DNA of 64,000 bases, from the NCBI GenBank assembly GCA_002709955.1, contig PAQY01000002.1, positions 108,448 to 172,447 on the forward strand, in the 5' to 3' direction. The DNA is from Rhodospirillaceae bacterium. GTDB lineage: Bacteria > Pseudomonadota > Alphaproteobacteria > UBA8366 > Aestuariispiraceae. The translations under genes were made by a program, and so were the position numbers. Of this stretch, positions 34,276 to 42,077 are shown piece after piece (position 1 is the stretch's first letter; each line of letters starts with the position of its first letter). The notes beneath the pieces were generated by a model. It made no database searches. It saw nothing but the letters and a program-made list of their open reading frames with translations, and was not told the origin of the DNA.

Positions 34276-36603
34276 ATGTTGTCAAAATCACTGGAACAAA
34301 CGTTGCACCGGGCTCTTTCAATGGCGGGGGAGCGCAGCCACGAATATGCGACATTGGAACATCTGCTGCTCGCCCTGACGGAAGATCAAGACGGCCTGGC
34401 CGTCATGCGCGCCTGTGGTGTTGATGTCGAAAAACTGGTCGGTAATCTGGCAGATTACATCGATAACGACCTCAGCAATCTGGTGACGCTGCTCAGCGAA
34501 GATCCAAAGCCCACGGCTGGTTTTCAGCGTGTGCTTCAGCGCGCCGCCATTCATGTGCAATCGTCCGGTCGGGAAGAAGTGACCGGTGCCAATGTGCTGG
34601 TTGCGATCTTTTCAGAGCGGGAAAGCCACGCTGTCTATTTCTTGCAATTACAGGATATGACACGCTTTGACGCGGTGAATTACATTTCTCACGGCATCGC
34701 GAAGGTGCCGGGTCAGGAAACAGATTCCACTGCAAAACCCGGCCCATCGGGCATTGATGAAGATGCGAAGGCCGAAGAAGTCAATAAAAGCGGGCATGAG
34801 GCGCTGGACACCTATTGCGTTGACCTGAATAAGAAAGCGGGCCTGGGCAAGATCGATCCTTTGATCGGGCGTGTTCAGGAAGTGGAGCGGGTCATTCAGG
34901 TGCTGTGCCGCCGGACGAAAAATAATCCGCTGCTGGTCGGCGATCCGGGCGTGGGCAAGACCGCGATTGCAGAAGGCCTGGCCAAGCGTATCGTTGATTT
35001 GGATGTGCCGGACGTTCTGGCGACCTGCACAATCTTTTCCCTGGATATGGGCGCTCTGTTGGCGGGAACCCGCTATCGCGGTGATTTCGAAGAACGCCTG
35101 AAGGCGGTCATGAAAGAAATTGAGGCAACCCCCGGTGCCATCCTGTTCATTGACGAAATCCACACGGTGATCGGGGCCGGCGCGACCACAGGCGGGGCGA
35201 TGGATGCCTCCAACCTGTTGAAGCCCGCCTTGCAGAACGGGTCGCTGCGGTGCATCGGGTCGACCACCTATAAAGAATATCGCGGTCATTTTGAGAAGGA
35301 TCGGGCACTGGCGCGTCGCTTCCAGAAAATTGATGTGGCCGAACCGTCAGTCGAAGATGCGATTAAGATCCTGATGGGGCTGAAACCCTATTACGAGGAA
35401 CATCACGGCGTGAAATATACGCTGGATGCGATCAAGACAGCGGTTGAACTGTCGTCACGCTATATCAATGACCGCAAACTGCCGGATAAGGCGATTGATG
35501 TGATTGATGAAGTTGGCGCGGCCCAGATGCTGTTGGCGGAAAGCCGCCGCAAAAAGCAGATCGGCACAAGGGATGTCGAAGCCGTCGTGGCCAAAATCGC
35601 CCGTATCCCCCCGAAACAGGTCAGCCGCGATGATCGCGATGCCTTATCAACGCTGGATAGTGATCTGCGCACCATGGTTTATGGTCAGGATGCCGCGATT
35701 GAGGCCTTGTCGTCTGCAATCAAGCTGTCGCGTGCCGGGCTGCGCGAACAGGATAAGCCGATTGGCAGCTATCTCTTCTCTGGTCCGACCGGTGTCGGGA
35801 AAACCGAAGTTGCCAAGCAATTGGCCCGCACGCTGGGTGTTGAGCTCAAACGCTTCGACATGTCGGAATATATGGAACGTCACTCAATCTCCCGTTTGAT
35901 TGGTGCGCCTCCCGGTTATGTCGGGTTCGATCAGGGCGGCCTGTTGACCGATGCGATTGACCAGACGCCCCATTGCGTCCTGTTGCTGGACGAGATTGAA
36001 AAGGCACATCCGGATCTGTTCAACGTGCTGCTGCAGGTCATGGATTACGGCAAATTGACCGATAACAACGGCAAGACCGTTGATTTCCGCAATGTCGTGC
36101 TGATCATGACCACCAATGCCGGGGCCGCCGATATGGCCAAGTCCGCGATTGGCTTTGGACGCAGTATGCGGGAAGGTGAGGACACCGCCGCCATTGAGCG
36201 GATGTTCACGCCGGAATTCCGCAATCGACTGGATGCGATCATCCCGTTTGCCTCTCTGCCCAAAGATGTCATCGGGCGCGTGGTGGATAAGTTTGTTATC
36301 CAACTGGAAGCACAACTGGCCGATCGCGATGTCACCATCGATCTGACCGACGAGGCACGCTTGTGGCTGGGCGAGAAAGGCTACAGCGACAAATACGGGG
36401 CCCGTCCGCTGGCCCGCGTCATCCAGGAAAGCATCAAGCGGCCATTGGCGGAAGAACTGTTGTTCGGCAAGCTGGCCAATGGTGGGACCGTTCTGGTCGA
36501 TGTCGACAAGGCCGAAGACAAGCTGCGCTTTGCATTTCCCGATGCGGGCAAGGCGAAGAAGCCGAAGTCCAAGAAAAAGGGCAAGACTGGCGAACAGGCG
36601 TAG
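34276..36603 (+). CDS. clpA: ATP-dependent Clp protease ATP-binding subunit ClpA
   Basis: A 775-aa AAA+ unfoldase. The N-domain (1-145, starting [20 protein letters not shown]) binds ClpS. D1 carries Walker [10 protein letters not shown] and Walker [11 protein letters not shown]2 carries GPTGVGKTE and [13 protein letters not shown]. The loop SAIGFGRS contains the IGF tripeptide that docks on ClpP. The C-terminal tail is Lys-rich ([10 protein letters not shown]). The frame opens earlier, but ATG 34276 has AAGGAG upstream and matches ClpA. Part of the clpS-clpA unit. Confidence 0.97.
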   Translation: MLSKSLEQTLHRALSMAGERSHEYATLEHLLLALTEDQDGLAVMRACGVDVEKLVGNLADYIDNDLSNLVTLLSEDPKPTAGFQRVLQRAAIHVQSSGREEVTGANVLVAIFSERESHAVYFLQLQDMTRFDAVNYISHGIAKVPGQETDSTAKPGPSGIDEDAKAEEVNKSGHEALDTYCVDLNKKAGLGKIDPLIGRVQEVERVIQVLCRRTKNNPLLVGDPGVGKTAIAEGLAKRIVDLDVPDVLATCTIFSLDMGALLAGTRYRGDFEERLKAVMKEIEATPGAILFIDEIHTVIGAGATTGGAMDASNLLKPALQNGSLRCIGSTTYKEYRGHFEKDRALARRFQKIDVAEPSVEDAIKILMGLKPYYEEHHGVKYTLDAIKTAVELSSRYINDRKLPDKAIDVIDEVGAAQMLLAESRRKKQIGTRDVEAVVAKIARIPPKQVSRDDRDALSTLDSDLRTMVYGQDAAIEALSSAIKLSRAGLREQDKPIGSYLFSGPTGVGKTEVAKQLARTLGVELKRFDMSEYMERHSISRLIGAPPGYVGFDQGGLLTDAIDQTPHCVLLLDEIEKAHPDLFNVLLQVMDYGKLTDNNGKTVDFRNVVLIMTTNAGAADMAKSAIGFGRSMREGEDTAAIERMFTPEFRNRLDAIIPFASLPKDVIGRVVDKFVIQLEAQLADRDVTIDLTDEARLWLGEKGYSDKYGARPLARVIQESIKRPLAEELLFGKLANGGTVLVDVDKAEDKLRFAFPDAGKAKKPKSKKKGKTGEQA

Positions 36604-36661
36604 TTAGGTTCTAGCGGCACCTTTTGTTGGTCTGACAGCATTGTTTTGAGGTTCGAACAAG

Positions 36662-36695
36662 TCCCTGCGCACAGGCGTGGGGATTTGTTTCTTTT
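36662..36695 (+). terminator. intrinsic terminator after clpA
   Basis: TCCCTGCG (36662-36669) pairs with CGTGGGGA (36676-36683) through two G-U pairs, followed by TTTGTTTCTTTT. It lies 60 bp after the clpA stop. Confidence 0.65.
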
Positions 36696-36968
36696 GGGCA
36701 AGCATGCGACATAAATTTGAATGGAATTGGGAGTAAAACGAAATGCAGACTGATATGGTTGATTTACAGTGCGAAGCGAATAGATGGCTTTGTTAGGACT
36801 TTAATTGTATTACGATAGACAATGGATACGAGTAGAGGTCGAAAACATGGTTAATGCACATCATAAGGATTGAGTGATTCTGGGGATTCGAATACTATTT
36901 TCCTTTGGGGCCTTTATAATATCGGTGGTGTGGCAACTAATAATTTTGGTGTGAAGTGTAGACGACCT
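36696..36968. other. AT-rich intergenic stretch
   Basis: About 270 bp with no convincing gene. Composition is clearly AT-richer than the flanks. A TTG at 36870 opens the downstream frame, but its AAGGA is too close to be useful. It probably holds the promoter of the next gene; I see no clear -35/-10 pair. Confidence 0.5.
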
Positions 36969-38144
36969 ATGAAAAAGACCAGTAAAGAGTTTCGCAATAT
37001 GGGGAATCTGTCGAATATCACATCGACATCCCGCGTTCTAAATTTAAACCTGCTGACCCAGCGCTTGTTAAAGACAGAAGGTGAGCATGAGACTTTCTTT
37101 AAGAATAAATCTTTAAATAACACATTGATTTTAAAGTCAATCGTTCAGCCAGCAGACAAAATTGCTTTCAGCATTTCGCAGGACAATGCGACCAAATTGT
37201 TTAAGCCCTTTGACCGGAATGACCTGGCCCAAGGGGGGCTATTTGCCTTTATAGCGCAGCCAAACCTTATGAAGGCGCTGCAGGAGTATTTTGGTTTCCA
37301 ACCGGATGATAATGAGAATAACGACCGGGATATGGCGATCCTGCAAGAATTGGATCGCATCCCGTCCTTGGATCCTTTCTTGCTGCGGGAGAAGATGACG
37401 GAATTGGGGGTGACGGTTGATAAATCCTACTTCCAGATTGATGAAATGGAATGGAGCCGGATAAAGGATCGGATCATTTCCGACTTCGTGCCCTTGGCCC
37501 AAATGGCGTTTGGGGAGAAGGGCAAGAATGATGCGGCGCGCTCTCTTGCCGATAAGATCTGGGATCCAAAACAAACCCAATTGCTAAAACCAATTTTGAA
37601 AACGCTGGATATTCCAGAAGACAAGGCCAGCGAGATCATCTTCTCCTGGAAGGGATTGCTGTATTACAAGTATCAGGCGCAGGATTCCCATGCGGATCTG
37701 GTTAAAATGCTTAATGAGATAGAATCAGCGCGAATTTATGGGTATTCCTCTATCGAACAGAAGGGGGAGACGCAGAAAACCATCCGGGCGATCCGGGCGT
37801 CTTTTACCGAAGACTGGAAGCTGTGCCACAGGCATCTGGCCAGTTATGAAAAGAACTACATCGAACAGTTCGTGGGCAAACAAAACCCGCAGGCGTTAAA
37901 GCAAACCTTGATGAATGCCAGCGAGATTTTTGATGTCCTGGGCACAGTTATCGGGTCGACCAAGCATTGCGTCAGCTATTGGCGTTATTTCTCTGGCAGC
38001 CGCATTGGGGGCCGTATTGCGGCGGATGATTTTGATGCTTTGCTGGATGATTTCCGCAAGGGAACGGGTCTGGCAACGATGGCGCGTGCACCAACAGAGC
38101 GCGCGATTTCCATGGACGATGATCCAAAAGCTGTTAAGGCATAA
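36969..38144 (+). CDS. conserved hypothetical protein (about 391 aa), AT-rich 5' part
   Basis: Not assigned to a named family. The N-terminus is Ser/Thr/Asn-rich (LSNITSTSRVLNLNLLTQRLL). The middle contains LDRIPSLDPFLLREKMTELG, a block I recall from other alphaproteobacterial proteins of unknown function. The rest is helical, with SWKGLLYYKYQAQ and CVSYWRYFSGSRIGGR. No signal peptide or membrane helix. The first 250 bp of the gene are AT-richer than the surroundings, hinting at a different history. The start may be ATG 36969 or 36999. Confidence 0.65.
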   Translation: MKKTSKEFRNMGNLSNITSTSRVLNLNLLTQRLLKTEGEHETFFKNKSLNNTLILKSIVQPADKIAFSISQDNATKLFKPFDRNDLAQGGLFAFIAQPNLMKALQEYFGFQPDDNENNDRDMAILQELDRIPSLDPFLLREKMTELGVTVDKSYFQIDEMEWSRIKDRIISDFVPLAQMAFGEKGKNDAARSLADKIWDPKQTQLLKPILKTLDIPEDKASEIIFSWKGLLYYKYQAQDSHADLVKMLNEIESARIYGYSSIEQKGETQKTIRAIRASFTEDWKLCHRHLASYEKNYIEQFVGKQNPQALKQTLMNASEIFDVLGTVIGSTKHCVSYWRYFSGSRIGGRIAADDFDALLDDFRKGTGLATMARAPTERAISMDDDPKAVKA

Positions 38145-38200
38145 CCGCGCACCACACCAGAGTATCCTGAATATGATCAGGCAGGCGATCGCATGATACG

Positions 38201-38704
38201 CTAAGCATCGCGGTTTTCGCGATCCTCTGCCGTTTTGACCGCCTTATCCTGCATGCGCTGGGCAATTTCTTCTTCTATGCCTTGGCGCTGTTCAGGGGTC
38301 ATCTGGGCCAAGTCCTGTTCTGTTATGCCCATTTCTTTCAGGATCGCATCCCGAATGCGCTCTGCCGGGGTCTTTTCCATGTACTCCAGAAACGCCTTTT
38401 CCGTATCTGTGGGCTGATAGGGATCGGCGTTCGCGGGTGGTTGTTTCGGTTGGCTGGTGTTGCTTTCCTGTGCAGCCAGCAGGGTCGATTGTGTGCCTGA
38501 TGACAACAAACCAGCGGTGTTTGTCAAAATCGTTGGGGGTGCATTTTCTGCGGCCAAGCTGTTGCTAGACAAGCCATTGGTCCCCGGGCCAGTCGCCGGG
38601 GCACGGTTTGTTTTATCCGACGCAGCGACGGGAGTGTTCGCGGTGGGCGAAAACAAGCCTGTATAGGCCGTTTGGATAGAGTATCCTGCTGAAATGGATG
38701 TCAT
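38201..38704 (-). CDS. hypothetical protein with disordered N-terminus and acidic helical C-terminus
   Basis: A 167-aa protein, unrecognised. Residues 1-90 are low-complexity Ser/Thr/Ala/Asn/Pro (ISAGYSIQTAYTGLFSPTAN). The last 70 form charged helices with MEKTPAERIRDAILKEMGITEQDLAQMTPEQRQ, a motif seen in small alphaproteobacterial proteins of unknown role. The start MTSISAGY is preferred to the TTG 12 nt upstream since GAGG lies 6 nt before it. Cytosolic or exported by a non-classical route is not decidable. Confidence 0.6.
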   Translation of the reverse strand: MTSISAGYSIQTAYTGLFSPTANTPVAASDKTNRAPATGPGTNGLSSNSLAAENAPPTILTNTAGLLSSGTQSTLLAAQESNTSQPKQPPANADPYQPTDTEKAFLEYMEKTPAERIRDAILKEMGITEQDLAQMTPEQRQGIEEEIAQRMQDKAVKTAEDRENRDA

Positions 38705-38782
38705 GGACTGCCTCAAGCCATCTGAATTTTCTTAAAATCAGACAAGCAAGAGTCAGGCCAATTGATGAATTTTATCCCCGTG

Positions 38783-39409
38783 TCAGGCCTGTGGAACTGT
38801 TGCTTGAATGGCATCGATCAGGGGCTGGTCCAGATCTGTCATACATTGATCGTACAGAATAACCATCAGGTCCCGGCGAACCGCCAATTCCGCTGGAACA
38901 AGGTCTTCATTGGTGGCGGTGTAATAGCCCAGTGCAAAATGCTGAATCAGGGAAAATTCCAGGGGCGAGCGCAGGAAAGTCTTGGGCGGTGGGCCGAACA
39001 CCACGGAACACGCCGCGTCGAACAACATCGGCGTTGGGTTTTCCAGCGGTGTTTCCAGCGGGGTCGGAATGGTCTTTTCCAGGGCGGTCAAATAACTGTC
39101 TGCCGGGGTATTGCGACACTGTTCAATCAATCCCGGGATGATGTCAGAACGATTGGCGATTTCCAATAATTGCAGGCCGTCCTCTTTCCCCTTGGCGGTG
39201 TAAAAGCCCAGCATGAATGTAACAACCATGGGCATTTCGGTCATGGGGCGAAGGAAGGCTGGTTCTTCCTGTTGGAACAGGGCCTGACAGGATTCCGTAA
39301 AGAACGGCTTTGTGTCCTGTGCCCTAGCGTCTGTCTGGGGCAGGCACAGAAAAGCCATGGTGATTGCCAGTAAAAACGGTACGGTGCGGTCCATTCGGAC
39401 TCTAAACAT
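38783..39409 (-). CDS. exported protein with two HdeA-like repeats
   Basis: A 208-aa protein with a signal peptide (MDRTVPFLLAITMAFLCLPQT..., cut near ARAQD, about residue 31). The mature part shows two related units: CQALF...FLRPMTEMPMVVTFMLGFYTA...IPGLIEQC and CSVVFGPPPKTFLRSPLEFSLIQHFALGYYTA...MVILYDQC. Each unit has one Cys near its start and one near its end, like the disulfide of HdeA/HdeB acid-stress chaperones, plus a GFYTA/GYYTA motif. HdeA likeness is my inference. GGAAGAG precedes the ATG. Confidence 0.65.
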   Translation of the reverse strand: MFRVRMDRTVPFLLAITMAFLCLPQTDARAQDTKPFFTESCQALFQQEEPAFLRPMTEMPMVVTFMLGFYTAKGKEDGLQLLEIANRSDIIPGLIEQCRNTPADSYLTALEKTIPTPLETPLENPTPMLFDAACSVVFGPPPKTFLRSPLEFSLIQHFALGYYTATNEDLVPAELAVRRDLMVILYDQCMTDLDQPLIDAIQATVPQA

Positions 39410-39432
39410 AAGAAAAACTCTTCCTTCCCTCT

Positions 39433-41097
39433 TTAAAGTGCAACGCTGACATTGCCCAGGCGTTCGGACAGTTTCATGTTTTCTGAATAGTCGACAGGGA
39501 TGGCGATTAATGCCGGGCCTTCCTGGGCGAAAGCTTCTTTCAGCGTTGGGATGATTTGATCGGTTGCCGTGATTTCCTTACCCCACATGCCAAAGCTGTG
39601 GGCCAATTGAACGAAATCCGGATTGTTAAAGGCCAATGGAGAATGCCGTCCCTGAAAGCCCGTCTGTTGCTTCCATTTAATCAGGCCATATTCCCCATCG
39701 CACCAGATCATGGCGACGACATTCAGCTTCAGGCGCACGGCTGTTTCCAACTCCTGCACATTCATCATGAAGCCCGCATCCCCAGAAATCGACAGGACCT
39801 TTTTATCGGGAAAGGCCATTTTAGCCCCGATGGAGCCCGGCATGGCAAAGCCCATCGTGCAGAACCCGTTGGATATCAGGCAGGTATTGGGTTCCATGCA
39901 CTGATAGTGGCGGGCAATCCACATTTTATGGGCACCGACATCGGACAGCAGGATATCTTCTGGTCCCATGAATTCACGCACATCCCACAAGATTTTCTGT
40001 GGTTTGACCGGAACGGCCGTGTCGTCCTTTTGGGCCGCAAATTCTTCGGACATGATGTTGCGTAGGGCCTGACGGTCGGCGATGTTGAACAAGGGCATGC
40101 GGTCGGCATACATATTGTTCACGGCTTCGTTCAACTGCCACAGGGCATCGGCCAGATCGCCCACAACTTCCACCGTTGCCTGATAGTCGCGGTCGACCTC
40201 GGCAGGGCTGAAGTCGATATGGATGATCTTCTTGCTGTCCTTGTTGCTGCGGTTCCAGGCGGAAGGCGCATATTCAACCAGGTCATAGCCACAGGAAATC
40301 ACCAGGTCTGCATCATCGAAGGCCAAATTGTTATAATCCCCTGATCCCAGACCCATGGTGAACAGGCAATGGGGATCATCCATGGGGACCGCGCCCTTAC
40401 CCATGAAGGTATTCACAACGCCAATCCCGGTTTTCGTTGCAAGACGGAACAGTTGTTTTGCAGCCCGCTTTCGGATCGCGCCATTGCCCGCCAGGATGAT
40501 CGGGTTCTTGGCTTCCCCGATCAGGCGCGCGGCCTCTGCAATCGCCTTATAGTCTGCGCCGGGGCGACGGACTTTGCGGGCAGGCATGGGGGCATCGTCA
40601 ACGTCGTGCTTTGCAATGTCTTCTGGCAGTTCAATGACGCATACGCCCGGCTTTTCGGTTTCCGCCAGTTTGAAGGCCTTGCGCACCACTTCTGTAATAT
40701 TGCCAGCAGAGGTAATGGATTGCGCCCATTTGGAGATCGGTCGCATCATCGCAACGGAATCCATATTCTGATGGCTTTCCTTATGCAGGCGCTTGGTGGA
40801 TCCCTGACCAATGATCGCGACGACGGGGGCGCGATCCATATTGGCATCCGCCAGACCGGTCACCAGATTGGTTGCACCGGGCCCTAATGTCGACAGGCAG
40901 ACCCCGGCCTTGCCCGTCAGTCGACCATAACTGTCAGCCATAAAGGCCGCTGCCTGTTCATGACGGCATAGGATGAAGTCGATTTTGGAATCCATCAGGG
41001 CGATCATCAGATCGGCATTTTCTTCACCCGGTACGCCATAGATACGCTCAACGCCTTCTTCTTCCAGGCATTTAACAAACAGTTCAGCGGCTTTCAT
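39433..41097 (-). CDS. acetolactate synthase-like thiamine-diphosphate enzyme (catabolic AlsS type)
   Basis: A 554-aa TPP enzyme. Catalytic Glu47 is in CRHEQAAAFMAD, followed by TGKAGVCLSTLGPGATNL. The TPP-binding GDAGFMMN with a downstream ELETAVRLKLN is typical of acetolactate synthases. No small regulatory subunit (ilvH/ilvN) is adjacent, and an FAD-binding arginine stretch is not obvious, which favours the catabolic type that condenses two pyruvates to acetolactate. Other oxo-acid decarboxylases remain possible. AAGGAACG precedes the ATG. Confidence 0.85.
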   Translation of the reverse strand: MKAAELFVKCLEEEGVERIYGVPGEENADLMIALMDSKIDFILCRHEQAAAFMADSYGRLTGKAGVCLSTLGPGATNLVTGLADANMDRAPVVAIIGQGSTKRLHKESHQNMDSVAMMRPISKWAQSITSAGNITEVVRKAFKLAETEKPGVCVIELPEDIAKHDVDDAPMPARKVRRPGADYKAIAEAARLIGEAKNPIILAGNGAIRKRAAKQLFRLATKTGIGVVNTFMGKGAVPMDDPHCLFTMGLGSGDYNNLAFDDADLVISCGYDLVEYAPSAWNRSNKDSKKIIHIDFSPAEVDRDYQATVEVVGDLADALWQLNEAVNNMYADRMPLFNIADRQALRNIMSEEFAAQKDDTAVPVKPQKILWDVREFMGPEDILLSDVGAHKMWIARHYQCMEPNTCLISNGFCTMGFAMPGSIGAKMAFPDKKVLSISGDAGFMMNVQELETAVRLKLNVVAMIWCDGEYGLIKWKQQTGFQGRHSPLAFNNPDFVQLAHSFGMWGKEITATDQIIPTLKEAFAQEGPALIAIPVDYSENMKLSERLGNVSVAL

Positions 41098-41123
41098 ATA
41101 CGTTCCTTAAAGGCGTGAGGAGG

Positions 41124-41552
41124 TTAGCCGCCAGACATTTTTGTATTGCGGGCGCGGACTTCAGACGGCCATCTGCTTTTTATATAGGACAGCACGGCAA
41201 TGATTTCAGCGTCTGTAAGTTTTTTCTCAAAGGCAGGCATATCTGTTTTGTAATCGGGCCCGGCGAATTTTTGAATCCCGTATTTGGTCATCTCAAAAAT
41301 CTGTGTTTCGGAATGATGCCAGGTATGCCCTGTCTCATCTTGGGGCGGGGCGGGTAGTTTTCCATCTGCGTTACGCACATTCCAATTCGGTTGTCCTTCC
41401 AAGTTTGGACCGTGACAGGCTGCGCATTCCGAATCATAGATCACCTTCCCCAGCTTCACAAAGGTTGGATCGTCGGGCAGAAGGATTGTCTCAGCGCGGG
41501 CGAAGTTGGCGGCAGTCATTAATAAGACAATCAAGGGCAGGGCTAGTTTCAT
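41124..41552 (-). CDS. periplasmic c-type cytochrome linked to copper regulator
   Basis: A 142-aa class I-like cytochrome c with a signal peptide (cut near FARA-ET, residue 20). Haem attaches at CAACH (43-47), and Met105 in KTDMPAF is the likely axial ligand. The ATG follows GGAGATTC and overlaps the stop of the CueR-like gene by 4 bp (ATGA), so it is translationally coupled and probably copper-induced. A role in periplasmic copper oxidation or as an electron donor is inference. Confidence 0.88.
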   Translation of the reverse strand: MKLALPLIVLLMTAANFARAETILLPDDPTFVKLGKVIYDSECAACHGPNLEGQPNWNVRNADGKLPAPPQDETGHTWHHSETQIFEMTKYGIQKFAGPDYKTDMPAFEKKLTDAEIIAVLSYIKSRWPSEVRARNTKMSGG

Positions 41553-41941
41553 AGAGAATCTCCAGCGAGAGAATTGAGAATAGGACAGGACGGGCGGTGA
41601 TCGCCGTCGCAACAGTGAATCAAATGCGCAAGAGTTTTGCGCATGTCTTTCAGAACATTAATCTTATCGTCGATTTCATCGAGATGCTTGCTGGCAATGG
41701 CCTTTACCTCTGCACTGGTGCGATTGGCATCGGAATACAGGCTCAGCAGGGTTCGGCATTCCTCAATTGAAAAGCCCAAATCCCGTGCGCGCTTCAGAAA
41801 TTGTAGGGTCGCGATATGATCATTGCTAAAATCACGATAACCATTATCGGCCCGATCCGGCACCAGCAAAGCGATTTCTTCATAATAGCGCAGCGTCTTT
41901 GCGGGCAGGCCGGTTTGTTGGGCGGCGTCTGAGATATTCAT
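41549..41941 (-). CDS. cueR: MerR-family Cu(I)-responsive regulator (CueR/HmrR type)
   Basis: A 130-aa MerR activator. The helix-turn-helix (4-38) reads NISDAAQQTGLPAKTLRYYEEI with a wing NGYRDFSN. The metal loop CDGDHRPSC has Cys111 and Cys119 with seven residues between, as in CueR, and NRTSAEVK keeps the Ser (76) that marks monovalent-ion sensors. The start at MNISDA lies inside a longer frame; a promoter with a 19-bp spacer sits at 41967-41997 just upstream, which rules out the longer form. Divergent from copA. Confidence 0.92.
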   Translation of the reverse strand: MNISDAAQQTGLPAKTLRYYEEIALLVPDRADNGYRDFSNDHIATLQFLKRARDLGFSIEECRTLLSLYSDANRTSAEVKAIASKHLDEIDDKINVLKDMRKTLAHLIHCCDGDHRPSCPILNSLAGDSL

Positions 41942-41966
41942 CTTTGCGGCTCCTGTTCCGATCACT

Positions 41967-41997
41967 TCTATAAAGGTTCCCCTTACAGGAAGGTCAA
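41967..41997 (-). promoter_or_regulatory. MerR-type promoter/operator of the cueR-cytochrome unit
   Basis: Read on the minus strand: -35 TTGACC, 19-bp spacer, -10 TATAGA. The over-long 19-bp spacer, typical of MerR-activated promoters, holds the imperfect dyad CCTTCC...GGAACC. Confidence 0.8.
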
Positions 41998-42021
41998 GCA
42001 TTCAAGATTATAAATGACCCC

Positions 42022-42052
42022 TTGACCTTCCTGTTACTGGAACCCCCACATT
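42022..42052 (+). promoter_or_regulatory. MerR-type promoter/operator of copA
   Basis: Read on the plus strand: -35 TTGACC (42022-42027), dyad CCTTCC...GGAACC inside a 19-bp spacer, and a poor -10 (CACATT). The first 12 bases (TTGACCTTCCTG) are identical to those of the divergent cueR promoter, so one regulator should act on both. Confidence 0.75.
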
Positions 42053-42077
42053 CGAGGCAGTCTAAAGGAGCTACGCG

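Noticed and set aside
39433-41097. Calling this gene ilvB (anabolic acetolactate synthase)
   Set aside because: No ilvH/ilvN small subunit is adjacent, so the catabolic type or another TPP enzyme cannot be excluded; the symbol was left blank.
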